The notes below the pieces were generated by a model. It was not told the DNA's origin. It was given only the letters and a program-made list of their open reading frames with translations, and did no database searches. 64,000 bases of DNA from Mycobacterium lentiflavum (GTDB taxonomy: Bacteria; Actinomycetota; Actinomycetes; Mycobacteriales; Mycobacteriaceae). The translations under genes were made by a program, and so were the position numbers. Positions 8,466-16,200 of this stretch are shown piece by piece (the first letter of the stretch is position 1; each line of letters starts with the position of its first letter). The DNA is taken from positions 2,790,001-2,854,000 of the forward strand of contig NZ_CP092423.2 in NCBI RefSeq assembly GCF_022374895.2, written 5' to 3'.

Positions 8466-9325
8466 GGACGGGACAGGAAGCCCAGGACCGTACTTTCGAA
8501 GGCTGCCTTGGCCTCGATCATGGCCCAGTGCCCGGAGTTCGGGAAAACATGCAGCTCTGCGTTGGGGATGGTGCGCATTGGGATCAGCGCCATATCGGGC
8601 GGACTCACCCGATCGTCGCGGCCCCACGTCAGCAGCGTGGGGGCGGCCAGCTTGTGCATCATCGCCCACGGGAAGGGCCGGTCCGAGGCAGCCATCGCGG
8701 AGTTCATCGCGGCGAACGCCGCCTTGCCGTACATCCGGCGCGCGGCGTCCAGCGTGACGGGATCGGTGGCCAGCTGCCAACGCTCCTCGATGAGTTCCTC
8801 GGTCACCAGGGCCTGGTCGTACACCATCGACTTCAACCAGTCGACGAGACGCTGCCGGGTGGGGTCCTCGACGAACTCCTGCAACAGCCGGATGCCTTCA
8901 CTCGGGCTGGGACTGAAGATGTTGGTGCCGATGCCGCCAATGGTTACCAACCGGTCGACGCGGTCCGGGTTACCGATGGCGAAGTTGATGCCGACGCCGC
9001 CACCCATCGAGTTGCCGACGATGTGCGTCCTCTCGACTGCGAGGGCGTCCAGGAACGGCGACACCACGCCGAACGCCGTGACCATCGGATGGCCGCCGAA
9101 GTCGTCCGTGACCCCGAAGCCGGGGAATTCCAGGATCAGGCAGCGAAAGTGCTCGGCGAATGTCGGTAGTATCCCGCGGAAATTGCGCCAGCCGGTGACC
9201 CCGGGGCCGGAGCCGTGCAGGAACAGCAGCACCGGGCCCGAATCCGGGCCGGTGTCGTAGTAGCGCAAAGCGCCCTTCGGGGTGGTGATTTCACGCAGGT
9301 CGTGCTCGACGGAAGTATTGGCCAC
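8462..9325 (-). CDS. Meta-cleavage product hydrolase-like alpha/beta hydrolase (HsaD/BphD type)
   Basis: A 287-residue alpha/beta hydrolase close in size to HsaD (291). It has the C-C hydrolase signature 'LHGSGPG' (residues 36-42), the nucleophile S106 in 'GNSMGG', D238 in 'WGRDDRV' and H266 in 'NSGHW', a complete triad. Known: MCP hydrolases split the C-C bond of the product made by extradiol dioxygenases such as the one at 3195. GTG at 9325 is chosen for its spacing from AGGG; a GTG three codons upstream is possible. It is convergent with the SnoaL-like gene (stops overlap), so it belongs functionally but not transcriptionally to the BVMO operon. Confidence 0.88.
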   Translation of the reverse strand: MANTSVEHDLREITTPKGALRYYDTGPDSGPVLLFLHGSGPGVTGWRNFRGILPTFAEHFRCLILEFPGFGVTDDFGGHPMVTAFGVVSPFLDALAVERTHIVGNSMGGGVGINFAIGNPDRVDRLVTIGGIGTNIFSPSPSEGIRLLQEFVEDPTRQRLVDWLKSMVYDQALVTEELIEERWQLATDPVTLDAARRMYGKAAFAAMNSAMAASDRPFPWAMMHKLAAPTLLTWGRDDRVSPPDMALIPMRTIPNAELHVFPNSGHWAMIEAKAAFESTVLGFLSRP

Positions 9326-9495
9326 GCATGTCACCCTGCCATGTCGCCGCGACGCGCATGAGCGGTGTTCCGCTGATCGGCATTAATGCGTGTGCGCGCT
9401 CTTTGCTTCGAGTGCGCAGCCAGGGCGGGGATTTCGCCGACCCTTCGCCCAGGATGCACACTCAAGCCTTACGAAAGCGACTGCGCGCCAAGGAT

Positions 9496-9939
9496 TCAGG
9501 ATGGCCGGGCCATGGCGGAGTCGGCGGCCGCCCAATCCGTCGATACCTTGCGATGCTTGATCAGCCAGGTGCCACCGTCGGGCACCAAAACATCGCGATA
9601 GCGGCCGAAATGGTCGAGCCCAATGTGGGTGACGACGGTGAAGTAGCACGAGACCTGCGCCTCGCCGGGAGTCAACGAAGTGAACAGGATGTTGGCGACG
9701 TTGTGCCGAACGACCGGCTTGACGTTCGCCGCGACGGCGAGCTGGCCGGTGACACCACCGAGGAACTCGAAGATCTCGGATCGGCCCCGCAGCGGCTGCC
9801 CACCACGAACCTCGAGAACGCCGTCGACACAGAAGGTGTCGGCCAGGCCGTCGAGCCGGCCGGCGTCACCCGACCAGTTGTATCGGGCGAGGGTGTCACG
9901 GATCTGCTCGCGGGCCACCAGCTCCCACATCTCCATCAC
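9496..9939 (-). CDS. SnoaL-like/NTF2-fold protein
   Basis: A 147-residue protein with the SnoaL_4 pattern: 'REQIRDTLARYNWSGDAGRLDGLADTF', a central 'VRHNVANILFTSLTPGEAQVSCYFTV' and 'GRYRDVLVPDGGTWLIKHRKVSTDW'. Polyketide cyclases, dehydratases and ring-hydroxylating dioxygenase beta subunits share this fold, so function cannot be assigned. Several ATGs cluster at the start (9939, 9936, 9930) behind GAGGAG; the exact start is uncertain by a few codons. The 170 bases between it and the HsaD-like gene hold nothing I can support. Being codirectional with that gene, it may be transcribed with it. Confidence 0.75.
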   Translation of the reverse strand: MMEMWELVAREQIRDTLARYNWSGDAGRLDGLADTFCVDGVLEVRGGQPLRGRSEIFEFLGGVTGQLAVAANVKPVVRHNVANILFTSLTPGEAQVSCYFTVVTHIGLDHFGRYRDVLVPDGGTWLIKHRKVSTDWAAADSAMARPS

Positions 9940-9999
9940 CCCGACTCCTCACCGACCGCAGGCACTCTCACAGCACCTTAGTCAGGCGGCCGCGTGCGC

Positions 10000-10182
10000 C
10001 TACTGGACGATGCGCGGGTGGAAGCGCTGCAACGGCTTAGGCATGACGCCGTTCAAGTCGAAAACGGCTATCATGGCCCGCAAAAGGGCGGGGGACCAGT
10101 CGTCGAGTGGGTGTGCGTCTATTCGGGCGAGCACTTCACGTCGGAGGTACTCGATGTTCATCGGGGGCTGCTGATCGGTCAT
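10000..10182 (-). CDS. Small hypothetical protein (60 aa)
   Basis: A short ORF starting 'MTDQQPPMNIEYLRREVLAR' and ending 'LQRFHPRIVQ'. The ATG at 10182 has a good GGAGG about 8 bases upstream, which is the main support. The composition is that of a soluble helical peptide with no membrane segment. I do not recognise the family. It stands alone between the SnoaL-like gene and the rightward F420-type gene; an upstream in-frame extension to 10281 has no ribosome site. Confidence 0.5.
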   Translation of the reverse strand: MTDQQPPMNIEYLRREVLARIDAHPLDDWSPALLRAMIAVFDLNGVMPKPLQRFHPRIVQ

Positions 10183-10362
10183 GGCCGCGCCTCCGGCTCC
10201 TAGCTCCTGGGCAGGTCGTTCGGTCGTACATGACGCTAGGGCTGATGCCTCGTCGATGTATAGGTAACTTGTCAGATTCAAATGTCTCTCAAGGAATAGC
10301 GCCGCGGGTTACACACTCCGACGCCTGGGAATGAATCGTGTCGCGATGCCGTAGAACAACGC

Positions 10363-10788
10363 ATGGAACTCAACGACGCCGCACGAAAGCTCATCGGCAA
10401 GGGTGTCGACGCCACCCTGGTCACCATCAATCCCGACGGCAGCCCCCAGGTCAGCCTGGTCTGGGTCGCTTTGCAGTCCACGCCGGACGGCGACGAACTC
10501 GTCAGCGCACACCTGGCCGACTACAAGAAGCTGCGCAATATCCGCAAGGATCCGCGGGTAGCCGTGACGATCGTGGCGATAGACGACCAGGGCATCCGGC
10601 CCCGGCCATACCTATCGATCGCCGGGACGGCGCGGATTGTCGAGGGCGGCGCCCCGGAATTACTGCGGGAACTCGACGCCCAGCTGGGAAGTCCGGATGT
10701 GCAGTTCCCCCCGGACGACGCTCCGCCTGGATACCTCAACCGCATCCGCATCGAGAAGGTCGGCGGCATGGGTCCGTGGGTGGCTTGA
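10363..10788 (+). CDS. PPOX-class protein, probable F420-dependent oxidoreductase
   Basis: A 141-residue split-barrel protein of the Rv1155/Rv2074 type: 'LIGKGVDATLVTINPDGSPQVSLVWVAL', 'SAHLADYKKLRNIRKDPRVAVTI' and a C-terminal 'RIRIEKVGGMGPW'. The run 'KKLRNIRKDPRVA' after the second strand is typical of F420-binding mycobacterial members. Known roles in the family include F420-dependent reduction of biliverdin and other conjugated compounds; the physiological substrate is often unknown. ATG at 10363 has only a weak ribosome site. The next gene starts about 50 bases downstream in the same direction. Confidence 0.8.
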   Translation: MELNDAARKLIGKGVDATLVTINPDGSPQVSLVWVALQSTPDGDELVSAHLADYKKLRNIRKDPRVAVTIVAIDDQGIRPRPYLSIAGTARIVEGGAPELLRELDAQLGSPDVQFPPDDAPPGYLNRIRIEKVGGMGPWVA

Positions 10789-10839
10789 GCTGAACTTTTG
10801 CCACTTCCGCTACCCGGAGTATCGCAATACAGTGGGTGG

Positions 10840-13098
10840 ATGGAACCCGGAGCTGACGGCAAACATATTCGGACCTGTCCGCTGTGTGAAGCCATGTGCG
10901 GCTTAGAAATTCACGTCGAAGCAGGTGCGGTCACGAGCATTCGCGGCAACCGCGACGACGTGTGGAGCCGCGGACATCTCTGCCCGAAGGGCGTGTCACT
11001 GGGTGCGGTGCATCACGACCCGGACCGCGTCCGCAGCCCGATGATCAAGGTCGACGGGACATGGCAGGAGGTCAGCTGGGACGCCGCGTTTCGGCGCTGC
11101 ACCGAGCTGCTGACGCCGGTGATCCAGAAGTACGGGATCGGCGCGGTCACCGCCTACACCGGCAATCCGCTGGCACACTCGTTTTCGCTGGCGCGCTACG
11201 CCGGCGTGCTGATGGGGATGTCCGGGATGCCGGTCACGTATTCACCGGGGACGGTCGATCAATGGCCGAAGAACCTGTCGTCGCACCTGATGTATGGCCT
11301 GTGGTGGAACTTTCCTGTGCCCGACATCGAGCGCACCGACCTGCTGGTCATCATGGGCGCCAACCCCGCCGCGTCGCAGGGATCGCTCTTGGCCGCGCCC
11401 GACGTGATGGGCCTGATCGACGGAATCCGCCGACGCGGCAAGGTGATTGTGATCGACCCGGTGCGCACGCAGACCGCGGCACACGCCGATCAGTGGCTGC
11501 CAATCGTGCCCGGTACCGACGCGGCGCTGCTGCTGGCGGTCGCGCACACCCTCTTCGCCGAGGACCTGGTGAATCCCGGCCCGCACGTCGATGGCCACAT
11601 AGATGGCATGGACACGATCCGTGAAGTCGCGGTGGACTGGCCGCCGGAGCGGGTCAGCGATGTCACCGGCATCGACGTCGACACCATCCGACGATTGGCA
11701 CGCGAACTCGCCGGCGCCGAGAAATCCGTGGTGTATGGCCGAATTGGCTTGTGCAACCAGGAATTTGGCAGTCTGGCTAGCTGGATGGTCGATGTGATCA
11801 ACATCTTGACCGGCCATTTCGACACCCCCGGCGGCGCGATGTTCCCCAAGCCGGCGGCCTGGTCGATTACCACGCAGCCGCTGCCCGGCCTGGAGGGCGG
11901 CCTGCCGGAATTCGGCCGCTGGCACACGCGGGTGCGCGGCGCCAAGGAGGTGCTGGGGCAGGCCCCGGTGTCGTGCATGACCGAGGAAATCGCCACACCG
12001 GGCGACGGGCAACTTAAGGCGCTGATCACGGTCGCGGGCAACCCGGTGCTGTCCACGCCCGGCGGCGACAAGCTCGACGAAGTGCTGCCGATGCTCGAGG
12101 CGATGATCTCCATCGACCTCTGGCTCAACGAGACGACGCGCCACGCCGATGTGTTCCTGCCTGGGCTGTCACCGCTCGAGCAGCCCCACCACGACGACCT
12201 GATCCTGCTGTTCGCGATCCACAGCATCGCGAATTACTCGGCGCCGGTGTTCGACCCCGGTGATCGCCCGCAAGAATGGGAGATCCTGATCCGGCTGACC
12301 GGCCTGTGCACCGGCACACCGGCCGAGGATGTCGACGTCGCGGCGATCGACGACGGCTTCTTCGATTACCTGGCCTTCACCCGTGGCGTCGACGGCGCCG
12401 AGATCCGCAAGCGCTACGACGCGGCCGGTTTGACAGGCGGGCCCGAGCGGATCCTGGACCTTACGCTGCGAACCGGTCCGTTCGGCGATCAATACGGCAA
12501 GAACCCGGGCGGGCTGACGTTGGACCTGCTCAAGGCCAATCCGAACGGCATCGACTTCGGGCCGATGGTGCCGCAGCTTCCCGACATCCTGGGCACCCCG
12601 GACAAGAAGATCCGGCTGGCTCCGCAGTACCTGCTCGACGACCTACCGCGGCTGGCAGCGCGGATGGAGCGGCCGGCCGAGCCGTTGGTCCTGGTCAGCC
12701 GACGGCACCTGCGCTCGAACAACACCTGGCTGCACAACGTGCCCGCACTGATGAAGGGCAAGGACAGGTGCACGTTGCTGATCCACCCGGACGACGCGGC
12801 GCGCTGCGGCGTGTCGGACAACGACGTCGTGACGGTGAAATCGGAGGCCGGTGAGATCAAAGTGCCCGTCGAGATCACCGATGCGATCAGACCCGGTGTC
12901 GTGTCGATGCCACACGGCTGGGGGCATGGCAAGCCGGGCACGCGCATGTCGGTCGCCAACAGCTCACCGGGCGCCAACACCAACGCCCTCTCCCTGCCGA
13001 CATTTGTCGACGAGCCATCCGGTAACGGCGCCCTCAACGGGATACCGGTGACCGTCCTAGAGGATCAAGCCCGCTTCGAGGCCGCGCCGACCGGCTGA
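10840..13098 (+). CDS. Molybdopterin-dependent oxidoreductase (DMSO reductase family)
   Basis: A 752-residue enzyme. Residues 13-48 carry the [4Fe-4S] ligands in a Cys-x2-Cys-x3-Cys-x27-Cys pattern (C13, C16, C20, C48). Next come the bis-MGD oxidoreductase core ('VVYGRIGLCNQEFGSLASWMVD', 'NPVLSTPGG', 'WLNETTRHADVFLPG') and a C-terminal molydopterin-binding domain ('LVLVSRRHLRSNNTW', 'HGWGHGKPGTRMSVANSSPGAN'). M. tuberculosis Rv0197 (about 760 residues) is a likely relative. No twin-arginine signal is seen, so it is probably cytoplasmic. ATG at 10840 is chosen because it sits just before the cluster motif and behind GGGTGG. No partner subunits are next to it; the substrate is unknown. Confidence 0.88.
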   Translation: MEPGADGKHIRTCPLCEAMCGLEIHVEAGAVTSIRGNRDDVWSRGHLCPKGVSLGAVHHDPDRVRSPMIKVDGTWQEVSWDAAFRRCTELLTPVIQKYGIGAVTAYTGNPLAHSFSLARYAGVLMGMSGMPVTYSPGTVDQWPKNLSSHLMYGLWWNFPVPDIERTDLLVIMGANPAASQGSLLAAPDVMGLIDGIRRRGKVIVIDPVRTQTAAHADQWLPIVPGTDAALLLAVAHTLFAEDLVNPGPHVDGHIDGMDTIREVAVDWPPERVSDVTGIDVDTIRRLARELAGAEKSVVYGRIGLCNQEFGSLASWMVDVINILTGHFDTPGGAMFPKPAAWSITTQPLPGLEGGLPEFGRWHTRVRGAKEVLGQAPVSCMTEEIATPGDGQLKALITVAGNPVLSTPGGDKLDEVLPMLEAMISIDLWLNETTRHADVFLPGLSPLEQPHHDDLILLFAIHSIANYSAPVFDPGDRPQEWEILIRLTGLCTGTPAEDVDVAAIDDGFFDYLAFTRGVDGAEIRKRYDAAGLTGGPERILDLTLRTGPFGDQYGKNPGGLTLDLLKANPNGIDFGPMVPQLPDILGTPDKKIRLAPQYLLDDLPRLAARMERPAEPLVLVSRRHLRSNNTWLHNVPALMKGKDRCTLLIHPDDAARCGVSDNDVVTVKSEAGEIKVPVEITDAIRPGVVSMPHGWGHGKPGTRMSVANSSPGANTNALSLPTFVDEPSGNGALNGIPVTVLEDQARFEAAPTG

Positions 13099-13281
13099 CG
13101 GTATCGAAAATGTCACCGCGACAACGGTTCTGGTAATAGGCATGCCGGTCGCGACGACCATGGACACCTGGTCGACACACGGTGCGCGGTGTGGGCCGGT
13201 TCACGATCGCCCCGTTTGCTGAACCGTCGAATGCGGATCCTCGTTGCTATAGACAGAACGTCGTAGGAAGGGGGAGAAGCC

Positions 13282-13788
13282 ATGTATTGCTACCTGCTGT
13301 TCATCGCGTTGATCAGCGTTGAGCGCCTGATCGGGCTGGTCGTCGCGCATCGAAACGCTCAATGGGCAATCGCCCACGGAGGCAAGGAATTCGGCCACGA
13401 CCACTTCCCTGCGATGGTCAGCCTGCACGCCTTGCTGCTGGCGTCATGTGTGGTGGAAGTCTGGGCGCTGGGACGCCCATTCGTGCCCTGGCTGGGATGG
13501 CCGATGCTCACCGTCGTGGCGCTCAGCTGTGTCGTCCGCTGGCGCTGCGCCGCGGCGCTGGGTAGGCACTGGAATCCGCGGCTGATTGTGATCCCGGGCG
13601 CGCCGCTGGTGCGGCGTGGTCCGTATCGATGGGTGCGTCACCCCGACTACATCGCCGTCGTCGCGGAGGTCGCGGCACTGCCGCTGATCCATTCGGCCTG
13701 GTTGACGGCGATCGTGTTCAGCATCGCCAACGCGGTGCTGCTCAACGTGCGAATCCGGCTGGAAAACGCGGCATTGACCTACGTCTGA
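13282..13788 (+). CDS. Isoprenylcysteine carboxyl methyltransferase (ICMT)-family membrane protein
   Basis: A 168-residue integral membrane protein with about four to five hydrophobic segments and the C-terminal ICMT signature 'RRGPYRWVRHPDYIAVVAEVAALPL', the SAM-binding 'RHPxY' motif of this family. Bacterial members such as YpbQ methylate small products, for example alkylpyrones beside type III polyketide synthases; no such synthase is in this window. ATG at 13282 follows GGAAGGGGGAGA. The 183 bases upstream hold a possible TATAGA -10 box near 13248 but no convincing -35. It ends 4 bases before the stop of the convergent SDR. Confidence 0.82.
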   Translation: MYCYLLFIALISVERLIGLVVAHRNAQWAIAHGGKEFGHDHFPAMVSLHALLLASCVVEVWALGRPFVPWLGWPMLTVVALSCVVRWRCAAALGRHWNPRLIVIPGAPLVRRGPYRWVRHPDYIAVVAEVAALPLIHSAWLTAIVFSIANAVLLNVRIRLENAALTYV

Positions 13789-13792
13789 GCGA

Positions 13793-14638
13793 TCAGGGGG
13801 CGATGGGCCGGTTCGTCCACTCCCGGTCGGCCCGCCGCGACGAACGGAACCATCCGCCGGCCGCGCCGGTGCCGCCGTCGGTGGGGATGGTGTGACCCGT
13901 GACGAAGGCCGATAGGTCTGAGGCCAGGAACAGGATCACGCGGGCCTGGTCCTCGGGCAGCCCCATCCGTCCGGCCGGAACCCACTGCGGCCATTGCGCC
14001 TGCTCCTCGGCCGTCAGCCACTGCGAGTAGGGCACCTGTAGCGATTCGGTGACATCAGGGCCAATCGCGTTGACGCGCACACCGTCCCGACCCACCTGAA
14101 CCGCGAGGCTGCGGGTGAAATGAATGACGGCCGCCTTGAACGCGGCGTAGACCGGGTCCTCGGGGTAACCGCGCAGCCCTTCGACCGAGGAGACGTTGAC
14201 GATCGAGCCGCGGCGTTGGCCCACCATCGCCGGCAGGAACGCGCGGGTGACCAGAAATACGTGGTGCAGGTTGATCCGGTAGAGCTCGTCCCACAATTGC
14301 GGATCGGTGTCGACGAAATTGCCGGGGTGGCGCAGCCAATGCCCGACATTGTTGACCAACACATCGATTCGGCCGAACCGATCGAGCACCGATCGTGCCA
14401 GGGCGGCAACCTGATCGGCGTCGCGTACGTCGGCAACGATCGGCACAGCCACCCCACCCGACACCGAGATTTGATCGGCGGTCTGCCCCGCGAGTCCGGC
14501 GTCGATATCGGCGATCACTACCTGGGCACCGTTTCGGGCGAACAACTGCGCCGTGGCCGCCCCGATGCCGCCACCGCCGCCGGTGACCACCGCCACCCGG
14601 TCGGCCAGCATCGCACCGCTGTCAGTTGCCTGCTCCAT
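13793..14638 (-). CDS. SDR-family oxidoreductase
   Basis: A 281-residue short-chain dehydrogenase with 'TGGGGGIG' at about residues 21-28, 'NNVG' in place of NNAG, and an active-site region 'SIVNVSSVEGLRGYPEDPVYAAFKAAVIHF', where the usual YxxxK reads Y-A-A-F-K. The C terminus is extended by about 25 residues after 'TDGGTGAAGGW'. ATG at 14638 is chosen by homology; an internal ATG at 14602 is possible. It diverges from the esterase at 14810 with about 170 bases between them. The substrate cannot be told. Confidence 0.82.
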   Translation of the reverse strand: MEQATDSGAMLADRVAVVTGGGGGIGAATAQLFARNGAQVVIADIDAGLAGQTADQISVSGGVAVPIVADVRDADQVAALARSVLDRFGRIDVLVNNVGHWLRHPGNFVDTDPQLWDELYRINLHHVFLVTRAFLPAMVGQRRGSIVNVSSVEGLRGYPEDPVYAAFKAAVIHFTRSLAVQVGRDGVRVNAIGPDVTESLQVPYSQWLTAEEQAQWPQWVPAGRMGLPEDQARVILFLASDLSAFVTGHTIPTDGGTGAAGGWFRSSRRADREWTNRPIAP

Positions 14639-14809
14639 GCTCACATCTTCGGGCACTCGGTGAGACCATTCGGCATCGAGGGCAGCGCCGGCGCACAAGT
14701 TAACGTGGAAGTACCCACGCTTGTGCCCGCCAAACGGCGAGAAAGCCAGCGTCCCTCAATGGTTCACCTGCGATTATTGCCGCGACAAGATGGGTATTCT
14801 GCCGCCCTT

Positions 14810-15826
14810 ATGAGTGGATTGAAAACGGCTGGCAAACCCACGCGTCGGATTCACCATCGTCGCAGCCCGCAATCGATCGCCGTGTCTATGGCCAGTCGTG
14901 TGATCGTGAAGAACGTAGTGCGCGCCTGGGCGCTGCAGCCGAATCTGCACTGGCCTTTAGGGCAGATCGACGGATTTGTGGGCTTGCTGCCTCGTGCCAA
15001 ATCCGCCGCCCGGGTTGAGCCGGTACGCCTTGACCACTGCCGCGCCGAATGGGTCTGCGCACCCGGTGTATCGCCGACGCGGGCAATTCTGTATCTGCAC
15101 GGCGGGGCCTTTCTCACCTGCGGCGTCAACACCCACCGGGCTCTGGTCAGTCGCTTGTCGCGGATGGCCGATGCCGGCGTGCTGATCGTCGGATACCGGA
15201 AACTGCCCTCGCACCAGATCGTCGACGCGATTGACGACGGCCTCTGCGGACTGCGCTGGTTACAGCAGCGCGGCTACGACCCCGGCCGCGTGGTTGTTGC
15301 GGGCGACTCGGCGGGTGGTTATCTCGCGTTCATGACGACACTGGCCGCGATCCGCACGCGGGTGGCTACGCCGGCCGGCGTAGCCACCGTGTCTCCGTTC
15401 ACGGATGCGGACCCGACCCGAAAGCTCAAGCACCGCAACGCACGTAAGTGCTCGATGTTCACCGCCGGGGCGTTGTCGATATTTTCGCGGTACCTCAGCG
15501 AGGTTCAGCTGCCGGTCGGTCGTTCGACGGGTCATGTTGTATCGCCGGTCGACGCCGACTTATCGGCACTCCCGCCTGTAACCATCCACGCTGGTGCCGA
15601 CGAGCTGCTGCTCCCGGACGCCGAACTGATGGCGGAACGCTTGGCAGCCAACGGGATCCGCTGCGACTTGCACGTCTGGGAGGGCCAAATTCACGACTTT
15701 CCGTTGGCGGCCGATGTTCTGCCCGAGGGTCGGCGGGCCATCCGGTACCTCGGGGATTTCGTCAAAGAAGTCACCGCCGAGTCTTGGCGCCGCGGGAGCG
15801 GACAGGTCAGCGCCGCGGCAGGATAG
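14810..15826 (+). CDS. Alpha/beta hydrolase, HSL/Lip-type esterase
   Basis: A 338-residue esterase of the hormone-sensitive lipase group: oxyanion-hole 'YLHGGAF', nucleophile Ser in 'GDSAGGY', an Asp in 'GADELLLPDAELMAERL' and His in 'IHDFPL'. Mycobacterial LipH/LipU-type enzymes look like this. The ATG at 14810 lies at the start of the recognisable protein; the open frame continues 230 codons upstream but only as the antisense of the divergent SDR. A basic 40-residue N terminus with no clear signal peptide precedes the fold. Ester hydrolysis is expected, with the substrate unknown. Its end is followed at once by a strong stem-loop. Confidence 0.88.
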   Translation: MSGLKTAGKPTRRIHHRRSPQSIAVSMASRVIVKNVVRAWALQPNLHWPLGQIDGFVGLLPRAKSAARVEPVRLDHCRAEWVCAPGVSPTRAILYLHGGAFLTCGVNTHRALVSRLSRMADAGVLIVGYRKLPSHQIVDAIDDGLCGLRWLQQRGYDPGRVVVAGDSAGGYLAFMTTLAAIRTRVATPAGVATVSPFTDADPTRKLKHRNARKCSMFTAGALSIFSRYLSEVQLPVGRSTGHVVSPVDADLSALPPVTIHAGADELLLPDAELMAERLAANGIRCDLHVWEGQIHDFPLAADVLPEGRRAIRYLGDFVKEVTAESWRRGSGQVSAAAG

Positions 15827-15835
15827 CGTGGCGCC

Positions 15836-15868
15836 CGCGAATAATACTGCGCTGCAGTATCATTCGCG
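15836..15868. terminator. Strong stem-loop between convergent genes (bidirectional terminator candidate)
   Basis: Arms CGCGAAT + ATACTGC pair with GCAGTAT + ATTCGCG, giving a 15-position stem with a single A/C mismatch and a GCT loop. It starts 10 bases after the esterase stop and overlaps the last codons of the convergent acidic-protein gene. There is no T-run, as is common for mycobacterial terminators. Being symmetrical it could end transcription from both sides. Use as a protein-binding site is the alternative. Confidence 0.6.
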
Positions 15869-16063
15869 CTCGTAGAAGTCCGGGTCGTCGACGACCATCT
15901 GCCGCTGTTCCTGCCAATCGAAATCCGTTGCCTCCAACGGCACATCGGTGTCGTAGGGCCAGGCCGCCGGGTCGTCGTCAGATGAAGACTCGCCGGTCGT
16001 GCGTTGTTGCTCAACGGCGTCGGCAATGGGCACGTCGTCGGGGAACTCGCCGTTCTCCTGCAT
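15860..16063 (-). CDS. Small acidic hypothetical protein (67 aa)
   Basis: It starts 'MQENGEFPDDVPIADAVEQQ' and ends 'DDPDFYERE'. It is very rich in Asp and Glu with no hydrophobic segment, and looks disordered. I believe similar short acidic proteins occur in other mycobacteria ('D(V/I)PIADAVEQQ', 'VPLEA..DWQEQ'), but I cannot name a family. The ATG at 16063 lacks a strong ribosome site, so the start is uncertain. It diverges from the Rv1747-type gene (GTG 16201). Confidence 0.5.
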   Translation of the reverse strand: MQENGEFPDDVPIADAVEQQRTTGESSSDDDPAAWPYDTDVPLEATDFDWQEQRQMVVDDPDFYERE

Positions 16064-16200
16064 GCGCGTCGGGTTACCCGAGCCGCCGCCCCCGAAACCC
16101 GTGCATTCTCGTCGTGCCAGGGCTGCAAAGCGGACACCGGCGGCAACGCGTATCGGCGACCAGTCCCCGCTTTGGCCCCGACGCCGATACAGTGGGGCTC

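Noticed and set aside
13147..13159. GGTCG-CGA-CGACC inverted repeat before the ICMT-like gene
   Set aside because: Short GC-rich arms that are expected often by chance in this genome; not placed at a promoter or gene end.
14120..14809. In-frame upstream extension of the esterase at 14810 (230 codons)
   Set aside because: It is the complement of the divergent SDR and has no esterase homology; the fold begins after ATG 14810.
15448..16200. In-frame upstream extension of the Rv1747-type gene (251 codons)
   Set aside because: It overlaps the esterase and the small acidic gene in other frames; the FHA1 domain starts right after GTG 16201, as in M. tuberculosis.
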